A stretch of 64,000 bases of DNA, from contig NC_087062.1 of the NCBI RefSeq assembly GCF_963678635.1, positions 100,733,209-100,797,208 on the forward strand. The letters run 5' to 3'. The notes beneath the pieces are model-generated. The model was not told the DNA's origin, did not search any database, and worked only from the letters and a program-made list of their open reading frames with translations. This DNA comes from Symsagittifera roscoffensis (lineage: Eukaryota; Xenacoelomorpha; Acoela; Convolutidae). The position numbers and the translations under genes are program-made. Below are positions 16,160 to 25,548 of the stretch, piece after piece. Positions within the stretch are counted from its first letter, which is position 1; each line of letters opens with the position of its first letter.

Positions 16160-17961
16160 GCCGCCAACTTGGATCACTACACCGATCAAATTCCCACCCA
16201 ACCAATCTTACCTCTCCAATCCCAATAATACCACTTTTTGCTTTTCCGCCACCCGATTTTCCATCTAGTAATGTAACATCAGGCATGAATTCCGACACTA
16301 ATTCACACATCTCAGTTTTATATTCCATCTCACAACTCAATAACCCGAATATTGAAACCCCCGATGAATTTGCCGACTCAGAACCATCCCCATCCAATAA
16401 TTTTAATAACTCTTCTAATTTTTCTCAACCCCCTTTTCAACCCATATTATCCAATAACCCTGACCCAATCACTCCCACACCCTCTTATGCTTCCCAAGTT
16501 ACCCCAACCTACTCCTCATACCATTCTGACCAATCATCTCATTCTCCAGACACCCCCCGAATCTCCCCAGAGCTAGATAATTTTATTACCCTTCAACAAC
16601 AACCCTACCACCTTAATACCCCAACAATAAACCAAATCTCCTCCACAATAAATTCATCCAACCCCCCTACCCCTACACCCTCTTCAAATTATACTGAATC
16701 ATTAGCACCATCATCCACATCAACTGAATCTTCACTCAACACTAATAGAGCTTACCGCACTTTTAAAAGAAAGTTCCCCAACCATCCTTTCCCAGCAAAA
16801 CCAGGAACAGCCCGTGAATACATCAACCACCCCAAGCATACTAACACAAAAGAATTTTTAGCCATCACCTTACCCTCATTCCCACAATACACCTTAAACA
16901 CCCCCCACGACACTAACGAAACACGCAACTTTGTAGATGAATACGTTTTAATGCCCACTCTCTCTTGGACCTCATATTATCATTTTACTAACCCTCTTTG
17001 CTTACCTTTATCTAACACTTACATCGATATAGAGCGAAATACGGACATGCTATATCGACTCACTACACCACTAACCGCTAGACAATTTACTTACGTTGGA
17101 TATAAAAAATCACTAAAAACACACACTGCACCTAGAGCTAACGAATATACACTCGAATACTATGATCACAACATCATCAGAGCTAACCAAGATCAATTCT
17201 TAGACGACGATCGCTTCGCTAATCCACAAATTACCGAGAAATTTTTCATCAAGACACCATATATATTTACACTAAACATCTTCGACCGAAAGTTTGATCA
17301 CATTATTTCAGAAGCACTAACAGACACACAAGCATACGAAAGTTTTAAAGAACGCTTCCAAATATTTTCACTAACCTTTCATTTCCTTGCACCACACGAA
17401 AGAGATTTACACTGCTCACACGATATTATGTTGCGCACTAAACAAACCCACACATATAGTTATTATCGCTTCATCCAAAATCACTTTGACCTACACACAC
17501 CCTCTAGACAACCACACCATCGTTTTCAATTCATTAATTCCAAATACACTTCACCATTTTTCCTAAATTTCACATATTGCATTAAAGATACTAACCTTCA
17601 TGGTATTTTTCGCAATTATGATCCCATAACCCAAATGTACATCTTCTGTCCCATCACCAAGACCTTCAACGCCGAAGAATCCCGACCCTTCCTTATCCCG
17701 CACGAGTTTGTACAACCTATAGAAATCCCAATTTTAGAATTCATCCACAACACTAAATTCAATCACAAATTATATAATCTAATCCAAAACACACCTTATG
17801 AGTTTGCAGTTGGCACTGAAGAACTAACCACTATTAAGGCACTTCAATTGCTTTGGCCACTGCTTCAGACTAAAAATATCATCCGCATCTTAGCTAAACT
17901 ACTAACAACTTCAGAACTAATTCACGACATCTTCCCCCACGGTTTTTTCCCCGACGACTAA
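16156..17961 (+). CDS. Unknown 601-aa accessory protein after env
   Basis: It starts in an ATGA overlap with the env stop (16156-16159) and runs 601 codons. Residues 1 to about 200 are Ser/Thr/Pro/Asn-rich and probably disordered. About 205-600 look folded: many Phe, Tyr and His, repeated F-x-F/Y patterns, and a helical, Leu/Ile-rich C-terminus (about 550-595). There is no signal peptide, membrane segment or family motif I recognise. A large gene between env and the 3' LTR is uncommon in gypsy elements. Its length and intact frame, in a copy whose pol is broken, argue that it is a genuine gene. Translation may use reinitiation after env or a spliced mRNA. A donor (CAG then GTAAGT) follows three bases after its stop. 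Confidence 0.6.
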   Translation: MSRQLGSLHRSNSHPTNLTSPIPIIPLFAFPPPDFPSSNVTSGMNSDTNSHISVLYSISQLNNPNIETPDEFADSEPSPSNNFNNSSNFSQPPFQPILSNNPDPITPTPSYASQVTPTYSSYHSDQSSHSPDTPRISPELDNFITLQQQPYHLNTPTINQISSTINSSNPPTPTPSSNYTESLAPSSTSTESSLNTNRAYRTFKRKFPNHPFPAKPGTAREYINHPKHTNTKEFLAITLPSFPQYTLNTPHDTNETRNFVDEYVLMPTLSWTSYYHFTNPLCLPLSNTYIDIERNTDMLYRLTTPLTARQFTYVGYKKSLKTHTAPRANEYTLEYYDHNIIRANQDQFLDDDRFANPQITEKFFIKTPYIFTLNIFDRKFDHIISEALTDTQAYESFKERFQIFSLTFHFLAPHERDLHCSHDIMLRTKQTHTYSYYRFIQNHFDLHTPSRQPHHRFQFINSKYTSPFFLNFTYCIKDTNLHGIFRNYDPITQMYIFCPITKTFNAEESRPFLIPHEFVQPIEIPILEFIHNTKFNHKLYNLIQNTPYEFAVGTEELTTIKALQLLWPLLQTKNIIRILAKLLTTSELIHDIFPHGFFPDD

Positions 17962-17964
17962 CAG

Positions 17965-18051
17965 GTAAGTATGAATTAAATGAATATTACTAACTAATTA
18001 AAATATTAAAAAACTCACCATACTTTATCCATGTTTTCCTTAAATTTTTAG
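17965..18051 (+). other. Candidate intron in the retroelement 3' UTR
   Basis: The 87-nt segment has CAG before GTAAGT at the 5' end, a perfect TACTAAC branch sequence at 17988-17994, a T-rich stretch and TTTTTAG at the 3' end. The donor is only 3 nt after the stop of the 601-aa ORF. All three splice signals are near-ideal, which is rare by chance. An AATAAA follows at 18091-18096. Confidence 0.6.
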
Positions 18052-18174
18052 CCTTCATCCGACGATCACCTACAAAAACCACAAAAAACAAATAAAGATC
18101 GCAAATTTCATCAAACAGATTTCAACAATTCTATTAATCTCTTACACTTATAAATTTATAAATTTAATACCAAT

Positions 18175-18291
18175 GCAGTAAATTCATTTCTAAAAATTCC
18201 CCCACAAGCAGTAAATCTAATTATGATGAAAATTTGTAACTTAAAATTCCCCCATAACTAGCAGTAAATTTCCAAATTCTATGCAGTAAAT
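18175..18291 (+). repeat. Cluster of GCAGTAAAT short direct repeats
   Basis: Four exact 9-mers within 117 nt, at 18175, 18208, 18261 and 18283. Two of them lie 15 nt and 18 nt after copies of AAAATTCCCCCA (18193 and 18243). The arrangement looks like reiterated binding sites downstream of the last gene. Confidence 0.6.
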
Positions 18292-19568
18292 TAATAAAAT
18301 GCAATTGCAGTACTAACCTTTTGATATTCTCATTCATTCGCACAGAAATTCTATCCACACTCGCACAGCTCGCCCACGAAGAATTGTTTAAAATAATGAA
18401 TTTCAGTTTCAAGTTTTCACACTCAACAACTCTAACATATAATAACATGTTTCAAACCTTCCTTTAACCCGGTTGGAAAGGAATCATATACTAAACAAAA
18501 CTAACCAACGCAGCTTACTAAATACCACAAAACAAAGCATAACAGCATGACTAAGAAAAGGAAACCAACGGTACCCAAACCGAATTAACCCAGTTTAAAA
18601 CTGGATAATTTATTCTTTTGAAGACTATTATAAAGTCTAAGAAAGAAATAATAAAACACAAAAAAGTCGAAAGACAAACCCATACCACGAACAATTTGCT
18701 TTTTGAAAAAAGGACATAACCAACAAGACATAAGAAAAACCACAACAAACCCAACATAAAACGTTGTCACATAACAGGACCCCTCACAAAAACCGCATGA
18801 AATCATACTCCCACTCCTGGCCTAACCCACCAGGAAGGACGTCCTGAGCATGCTCTATAGCCGGCCTAACCCACCGCGCTACATCCACGCTTTGTGACCA
18901 CACCTCTATTTTTAATAAGAGCTAGTCAAGTGTGAGTAACTCTTCAAAATAACCGAACTAAAACAAAAAGCTTTTGTGAAAACAACTAACTAAAATCATA
19001 ATTAAAAAATACTAAACTAATAAATGTTTTATAAAATGTAAATTACATTATGCAATACATAGATCAGAATACAACACCAAGGACGAACATCTAAAGACAA
19101 AACGACCCCACTACGCTCGAGAGAGAATGGCCAACCACAATCGATATGCCACTCACAATCACAACTCAAAGGATTTAGAGTACGACTTGACTTCGCAGAA
19201 AAGGACTTCATTGAACTAGACCAATGACCACCTCGATGTTCAAGTATACGTACAGATCCGAGTAACCAGGCATCCCCTCCACGCACAATCTCCACGCCAT
19301 TCCCAAATTAGATCAGACACAAAAGAAGTTCTCCACGCAGAACAGAAAAACCTGACATAGCAAACCATTCTGAAATCAGATTTGAGTTTGTTGCAAAGAC
19401 TTAGTCGTTGTCACTAGAAGACACAACGTCTTATGTCTCTAACTCCAGCTTCCTGGAACTTCTTTAACAAAGAGGAAACAGAAGAAATAAGATGTTCGCC
19501 AAACACCAACGTCCATCATCCATCCTTCGAATTGCAGAAGAACTATACTAAAAAACTCTGTAAAACCC

Positions 19569-19575
19569 GGATGGG
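19569..19575 (+). other. Weak polypurine tract candidate
   Basis: GGATGGG directly abuts the 3' LTR where the plus-strand primer should form. It is short and interrupted by T, so it is named mainly by position. Confidence 0.35.
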
Positions 19576-19986
19576 TGGAACCTGATCTAGACTACATTTT
19601 ATGATTGGATAATTTAGATATTTTACCAATGTAAAGTATTTAATATTAACCAATCATGATCCATCTAACTAACAACCCACTTATTTGTAAGTGCTGAAGT
19701 TACTTGTAATTTCAGCACCAGAGAGATTTGAATTTAACTTAGAAATTAGTTGGACTCTCCCGAGCACTTCAGCTGCCGCAATAAACCAGTATACCCTAGA
19801 TCTATTGAGCCTAGCAGAGACTAGTTAAACAACCTGAGACTAGATAGTATAAGAGTAAGATTAGGATCGGTATTAGACTAAGAAGTTGCACGAATCTATC
19901 CGGCCGAAAATAAGATAGCGTGACGAGCAGACGGTGTACCCTATCCGAAATTACTCTATGAGTTAAACCAACTCGGTCCTAACTCA
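19576..19986 (+). repeat. 3' LTR
   Basis: Identical by eye to 1071-1481 over 411 bp, followed by the TTTT duplicate at 19987-19990. Its AATAAA at 19780-19785 is in sense with the UGT gene and could terminate UGT transcripts inside intron 1. Confidence 0.95.
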
Positions 19987-19990
19987 TTTT

Positions 19991-20186
19991 GGACACTTTT
20001 TGGAAAATGTTGACCAAAAAATAAGCGTTTTTTTTGTTGGCGCACGATAGAAAAATTTTTGGGTCCGTCACCAAAAAAGGATATCTCAAAATAGTTCAAA
20101 GGGAGACCCTTTGGGTCGGCAGGGGGTCGAATCCCTGAGGAAAAAGCGTCTGCCTCCCGCCCTCCACCCGCCTAAATCCGCTACTG
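19991..20186. mobile_element. hAT-like non-autonomous transposon, right part
   Basis: This continues the element begun at 995. It ends with a 16-bp inverted repeat (20171-20186) whose reverse complement starts CAGTAGCGGAT, followed by the 8-bp target duplication GACACACT (20187-20194; left copy CACACACT). The internal sequence has a run of T and a C-rich end, and no coding capacity. Confidence 0.6.
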
Positions 20187-20468
20187 GACACACTGCTCAC
20201 TATTTAAAACGGATGAAAGATACGATTAGTTGGTAGCAATTATTCTGGCGATTCATTCTTTGTTTAGTTTTAGTAGAAATTAGAAGGGACTCAGTCTCTG
20301 AACTGCTGCTCTCTTGCATTTTCAGTGCAAATAGTGGAAGTCTATTTTTAAAAGCTGTAGAAGAAAACTACAACAATATAGATAAATATTTGGCTTTCCT
20401 CAAACCCCCAAACTGGTTATTTTGATCACAGCTGATCAAAATTCAGCAATCCTAAGTTTTGTTCCCAG
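20187..20468 (+). other. UGT intron 1, right part with acceptor
   Basis: Intron sequence ending in a T/C-rich stretch and AG at 20467-20468 (TTTTGTTCCCAG). Nothing else is recognised. Confidence 0.6.
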
Positions 20469-20878
20469 CAATGTTCCGGGCGATGGTTAAGAGGGGCCAC
20501 AGAGTGACTGTGTTCACGACCGACTCTTGTCCAGACATGGTCCAGCAGCTGATGCCAGGTGCGTTTGAGGTGCACGAACGAGTGGTGGTTCCCGACGTCC
20601 AAGTGCCTTCCGACATGTTCAAGGCCGTAGAACTGATGGATGATTACTTCCGAGAGAAGGGAATCATCAACCTGTACAAGGAACTGAGTGAGTTTCTGGA
20701 ACAATCTACAACCAAATATGACCTGGTATTCGGGGATTTTATGATGGCGGGAACAGGTCCTGCTGCCCGAAGGCATAGTATACCATACGTGGCTCAGTAT
20801 ATGGGCCCAGTGATTCCAACGCGAGCCAAACAGCCACCACTGCTTGAGAGGGGTGAAGTGCCTCTCCAACATCCAGGG
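20469..20878 (+). CDS. UGT exon 2: acceptor-binding domain
   Basis: 410 nt. It opens with CA that completes the Ala codon split from exon 1 and then reads MFRAMVKRGH and a TVFTTD strand, the classic first alpha/beta unit of the UGT fold. Around 20720 the YDLVFGD strand carries the Asp that pairs with the catalytic His in the family. A typical loop ending in Pro-Tyr-Val follows. The exon should end at 20878 before GTGAGT (20879), in phase 0; the frame would otherwise run to TAG at 20921-20923 with non-family sequence. Acceptor and donor are both good. Confidence 0.85.
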
Positions 20879-21471
20879 GTGAGTTTGCAACCTCAGGACA
20901 AAAACCCCCTCGCACCCGCTTAGTTGAAACGCACTTGCACAGTTTCATTATGAGGATGACTTAAAAACAATCTAAAAGTTTTCAAAGTTGTATATTTATT
21001 TAAAAAATTTAATACGATTCTGTGAAGCCAACACTAAGACTACTCCAAAGGCCCTAAAATGCAGTCGGAACATCCAGGGCTTGGCGCTGATTCAATACGT
21101 CTGGTTAAGTAAATTTGTCGGATCTACTTAACAATTCCCCTTCCGAAGCTTTTTTTTGGGCCAAAAGTTTTTGTTAAAAAAAGTGAAATTTAATTAAGAG
21201 TTTTCAAAGTGTAGTCTAAGCGGGTCGAGATGTGAGATCGAAGTTTTTTGGAACAAAAGTTCATGATTAAAATAGTGAAGCTTGGTCTCTAACTAGTGTG
21301 TCAACTCTTAAGTGTTTGGTTAATAACTTACTCTTAAGGCACTTAAAACCTGAAAAAAACGTCGATTAAAATCTCTATTGCTTCTAGAATATCTGCGATG
21401 ATTATTCGCGATAAGTTCAGTGTCCAGATACTCTGATTCACATCCGAACTCGGTGTCACTGGTTTGTGTAG
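20879..21471 (+). other. UGT intron 2
   Basis: 593 nt between GTGAGT (20879) and AG (21470-21471). It is A/T-rich and has no other recognisable feature. Confidence 0.65.
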
Positions 21472-21718
21472 GAGAAGCCAGGCGTGGGAGCCATAGTGGC
21501 AAGTGCGGTGTTCTCGGGTTTGTATGAGGCGAGTGTGTCCTACCACTGCTACGCTGCACTGCAGAAGATTCATGCTGACAACGGGTGGGAGCGGGTGAAC
21601 TACGGCTACGGCAGATTCCCCTTCAACTACATCCACAGTCACTCTATTCTGATGAGTAACGGTGCTGCTCCATTCACTATGAAGCCAGGCGAGAGATTCG
21701 AAAACGTCCACTCCATCG
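21472..21718 (+). CDS. UGT exon 3: end of the N-terminal domain
   Basis: 247 nt, phase 0 to phase 1. It contains a Gly/Ala-rich helix (GAIVASAVFSG), an aromatic helix with Tyr-His, and ends in the strand leading to the interdomain linker (ENVHSIG), where UGTs normally read on into FVP. The donor is GT at 21719 (ATCG then GTTAGC). The acceptor at 21470-21471 is chosen because it keeps the frame; another AG a few bases downstream is possible. The next exon lies 32 kb away and begins with GG, completing a Gly codon. Confidence 0.75.
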
Positions 21719-22718
21719 GTTAGCTATCAATCCAAGCACTCAATCAGCTTCGTAAGAATCTAAAATTAGTCAACCGAAAATGTAATGAGAAGGAATTATG
21801 GGTTTGGGTGTGTTTTCCCAGAACAATAGGTGCGAGAAAATACACGTCAAATTGGATAAACTCAACAGCATCACTTCGAAAATCTTTCAGAAATGGGGCT
21901 CAAAGGGATTTCAAGTTCAGCGAGATAGAAAGGGCTTTTGACTATTCAGAAGAGCTTAGAAGAAAAAGATGCAAGTCATTTCTGCATGCTCAAGGTCAAT
22001 TTGAAAAAAAAGACGATTTTAAATCATATAACAGGACCATTGTGACGTGCCCAATCAGCCATACTCCACGTGGGGTCCATGCATCAGGTAGCCAGAAGAT
22101 ATCGCCAGATCCCAACGGAGAATCTTGCTGGTTCCAATTTGACCTGATATTGACAATTGGCAGATGTTCGCAGTGCCCAGCCTGCTCCAGGTGGTTTTAG
22201 TTTTTGTTTTACTTGAGCGCAGGTTGAACACTTGAGACTAGTGTTTTCGTTCAGCTTGCAGGCTGACCTAGTTACAAAAGGCTTCACCAGTATAAGGCAT
22301 TTAAGTGTTTGTTACTCGGTCGCTGTCTTTGTTACCGATTTGTACATTACTGCGATCTTTTTTAAAAAAATGCTGTTGGGATAATTTGTGCAGGTATTCA
22401 CTTGCTTTATTAAGGTCTTCGATATAAGAATCGCGGCAAATCTTAGAAGAAGCAATGGTTTCAATCCGAAAAACCCGAACGGTTGCGCGCAAAAGCTTGG
22501 TCGTTAAAGAAAACCTTGTTACATCGACAACTGGTTTTAAAGTACTTGCATTGTCCGTTAATTTCGACGATTCGCTTGATGTATGTATAGTGTACAATTC
22601 TTCATTGTGTAGAAGGAAGTCTGATTGTTTCAACCACATAGTGTTTTTATCTTGAGGTTGAAGATCAAGTGTAATATGGTCGGCAGGGATAATTTTTCTG
22701 TAAAAGTGTTCTCTGGTA
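21719..22718 (+). other. UGT intron 3, left module
   Basis: Non-coding. A 130-codon frame at 21808-22200 has no family features. The stretch from about 21880 to 22718 is related, with much divergence, to about 25130-25553: shared phrases include GAGCTTAGAAG, ATGCAAGTCATT, TGTTTCAACCA, TATGGTCGGCAGGG and a GTGAGCCACA sequence. It is therefore one copy of a duplicated intronic module. Confidence 0.55.
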
Positions 22719-23675
22719 ATTCATGCGCGCTGTGAGCCACATAGCTTTTCAACTTTCAAAAACTATAATCCAGCCAAATACAGCCGTAATGTCACACCAA
22801 AAAAGATTCATGCGCGCTGTGAGCCACATAGCTTTTCAACTTTCAAAAACTATAATCCAGCCAAATACAGCCGTAATGTCACACCAAAAAAGATTCATGC
22901 GCGCTGTGAGCCACATAGCTTTTCAACTTTCAAAAACTATAATCCAGCCAAATACAGCCGTAATGTCACGCCAAAAAAGATTCATGCGCGCTGTGAGCCA
23001 CATAGCTTTTCAACTTTCAAAAACTATAATCCAGCCAAATACAGCCGTAATGTCACACCAAAAAAGATTCATGCGCGCTGTGAGCCACATAGCTTTTCAA
23101 CTTTCAAAAACTATAATCCAGCCAAATACAGCCGTAATGTCACACCAAAAAAGATTCATGCGCGCTGTGAGCCACATAGCTTTTCAACTTTCAAAAACTA
23201 TAATCCAGCCAAATACAGCCGTAATGTCACGCCAAAAAAGATTCATGCGCGCTGTGAGCCACATAGCTTTTCAACTTTCAAAAACTATAATCCAGCCAAA
23301 TACAGCCGTAATGTCACACCAAAAAAGATTCATGCGCGCTGTGAGCCACATAGCTTTTCAACTTTCAAAAACTATAATCCAGCCAAATACAGCCGTAATG
23401 TCACACCAAAAAAGATTCATGCGCGCTGTGAGCCACATAGCTTTTCAACTTTCAAAAACTATAATCCAGCCAAATACAGCCGTAATGTCACACCAAAAAA
23501 GATTCATGCGCGCTGTGAGCCACATAGCTTTTCAACTTTCAAAAACTATAATCCAGCCAAATACAGCCGTAATGTCACACCAAAAAAGATTCATGCGCGC
23601 TGTGAGCCACATAGCTTTTCAACTTTCAAAAACTATAATCCAGCCAAATACAGCCGTAATGTCACACCAAAAAAG
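22719..23675 (+). repeat. 87-bp tandem repeat, 11 copies
   Basis: Eleven nearly identical units of 87 bp, each beginning ATTCATGCGCGC. Copies 3 and 6 carry CACGCC where the others have CACACC, so copies 1-3 and 4-6 look like one duplicated three-unit block. Because 87 is 29 codons, one forward frame stays open through the array (22723-23796); this is a consequence of the period and not evidence of a gene. Confidence 0.95.
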
Positions 23676-25548
23676 TTTATCGTTGATTTTTATGAAGTCT
23701 TGGCTGACGACGAAATTAGCTGAGCGAGCTCCAAGTACGGCTGCTTGTGATTCGAGTGTAAAATTTGTATGTTTTATCGGCGCAACGTTGGCCTGACTTA
23801 TCACAAAGTAGCTCGAGCGTTGAATATTATCCAAATACGACTGCAATAAGCATTTTAAACAATTTTTTATGTAATTGGATACAAAATTAACTGTTCCATT
23901 TTCCAATTTGTCCGGCTCCTTCTTACTGCTCTTGCTCCGTCTACTTTATTATTTGAACATTATAATTCATAGAAAAATTACAAAACTTAAAAAGTACGGC
24001 AGTACAATTTTTTCTAAGCTTCCGAATGTTTTTGTCGCTTCCAAATAGAACCGACTAGTTTTTTAAAAAATTAATTGCGTAATTGAAGATTTAATCATTT
24101 GACCTAATTAAAATTTAATTGTTTTCAAAAGTCTCAATGGCATCATTACAGACTTAATGCACCCTGGACTCAATTGAATGAATTATTTGAAATAATACAA
24201 GGTTTGAACAAAGACTTATTTTGAAACAAAATTATGGGTATCAGAAAGGGTTTATAGTGTTGTGGAAAAATTCGGTTACGGGGTTTTAAACATAGATGGT
24301 TAAAAATTGGTGTGATTTAGACTGGGACTCCAAAATTGCAGCTCAATTTGTTTCAGAAAATTGTGTTTGAGGTTACGATGTCAGAATAAAGGCAGATTTA
24401 CCCCCAAGAAAGAAATGACAAGCAACCCGCAAACACAAAATGACTTCAAATAAAAAAAAATTCAATTTTAAATCGTTTTTGAGTCGATCCAATCAATTAA
24501 AAAGGTACATTTAGGAGCTGAAACGGGTTTTTAACTGAAATAAACTAATCTTTTTTGAAATGTTTGGATCAATTTTATTGTTTGAACATCTGCTTTAAAT
24601 CGTTTTGGTTGGATTTTCCTGCTCATTAAAACTCATCCAAATCCTACCAAAGTCCAACTGAATCCGTTTTGAAAGATTTCAATGCAGATCAGTTTTAAGC
24701 TCCAGAAATGTATTTGAAATCGGTTGAAAAAAATCTACGTGAAAAGTCAAGCGAATGATCTTTATGTCAGATATCTCAAAAACAAGCACACAAACTGTTG
24801 GAAGTCATCAATGAAATTTTAGGATTTCAGCAAAAACCTATGAAACAAATTTAAAAAATTGATGAAAATCAGTTTTATAGTTTAAAAAATTCGATAAATT
24901 TATGAAATAAGTCAAGGTAAGCCAGACTTTCAGCAAAACCCTTCATAATAATTGACAAAAAAATCGATATAAAACAGATAGCAAATTCAATTGTTTTAAA
25001 TTAGAAAGAAGAGAATTTTTGAAAAATATATGGTCTTTTTAATATAATTATAGACGCTTTGGATCGAAAAGAAATAATTGGCAATAAACAAATGAAGACT
25101 GGATCAAATCAAATGCATCAAGAAACTTTTTTAGACATGGGGCTCAAAATGATTTCAATGTCAGCAGAATAAAAAATGCTTTTGAGTTTTCGAAAGAGCT
25201 TAGAAGCAAGAAATGCAAGTCATTGCTACAAACTTAATATATTTTGAAAACAAAAGATGAAAAAATAAATAGAGTAAGTAGGTCGGCTTTTTTGATGTTT
25301 TGAAAAACAAGATTCTCAAGCGAGACTTGAGTTCGTCTTTTCGCTGAGTGTAAATCTAGTCCTCAGTTCTTCATCGCGTAGAGAAAGTTAGGTTGTTTCA
25401 ACCAGACGTTTTTTATACATGGAGACCGATAGCACGTGTTATATGGTCGGCAGGGTTGAGAATTCGAAAATTGTTCTTCAATTGTTCATGCACGCGGTGA
25501 GCCACAAATCGTCATATTTGCTCAAAAGTTATAATTCTGTCGAATATT
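23676..25548 (+). other. UGT intron 3, middle, with second diverged module
   Basis: A/T-rich non-coding sequence with no gene. From about 25130 it repeats, in diverged form, the module seen at about 21880-22718, ending in one degenerate copy of the 87-bp unit (about 25487-25548) directly before the 37-bp array. Confidence 0.55.

Larger units (their letters stand above)
18052..19575 (+). other. 3' non-coding region of the retroelement
   Basis: There is no convincing gene on either strand. It contains an AATAAA (18091-18096), four copies of GCAGTAAAT (18175, 18208, 18261, 18283), two copies of AAAATTCCCCCA (18193, 18243), two of GGCCTAACCCACC (18819-18831, 18863-18875) and a palindrome AGGACGTCCT (18836-18845). 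From about 19000 on, the composition is less A-rich and more mixed. These repeats could be protein- or RNA-binding sites; no function is shown. The polypurine tract should be at the very end; only GGATGGG (19569-19575) is present. Confidence 0.5.
1071..19986 (+). mobile_element. Giant Ty3/gypsy-like LTR retroelement with env-like and accessory genes
   Basis: The 18,916-bp unit is bounded by identical 411-bp LTRs that start TG and end CA, and is flanked by a TTTT direct repeat (1067-1070 and 19987-19990), the 4-bp duplication usual for Ty3/gypsy integrases. Order inside: primer-binding site, long leader, small basic ORF, Gag-Pol in one frame, two short hydrophobic ORFs, two open frames without ATG, env-like glycoprotein, 601-aa unknown ORF, a short intron, 1.5 kb of 3' non-coding sequence, 3' LTR. 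The plus strand is strongly A-rich, unlike the flanks. The order protease-RT-RNase H-integrase places it with Ty3/gypsy or retroviruses. It lies in UGT intron 1 in sense orientation. LTR identity means recent insertion; two in-frame stops in Gag-Pol mean this copy could not make a complete Pol unaided unless they are sequencing errors. Confidence 0.93.

Noticed and set aside
19029-19295. Minus-strand 88-codon ORF near the 3' LTR
   Set aside because: No family features and no supporting context; length is within chance expectation.
21808-22200. 130-codon ORF in intron 3
   Set aside because: The diverged second copy of the module does not keep the frame open, and no family is recognisable.
22723-23796. 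357-codon ORF of 29-residue repeats
   Set aside because: The period of 87 bp is a multiple of three, so one frame stays open automatically. There are no flanking coding features, and it lies inside UGT intron 3.
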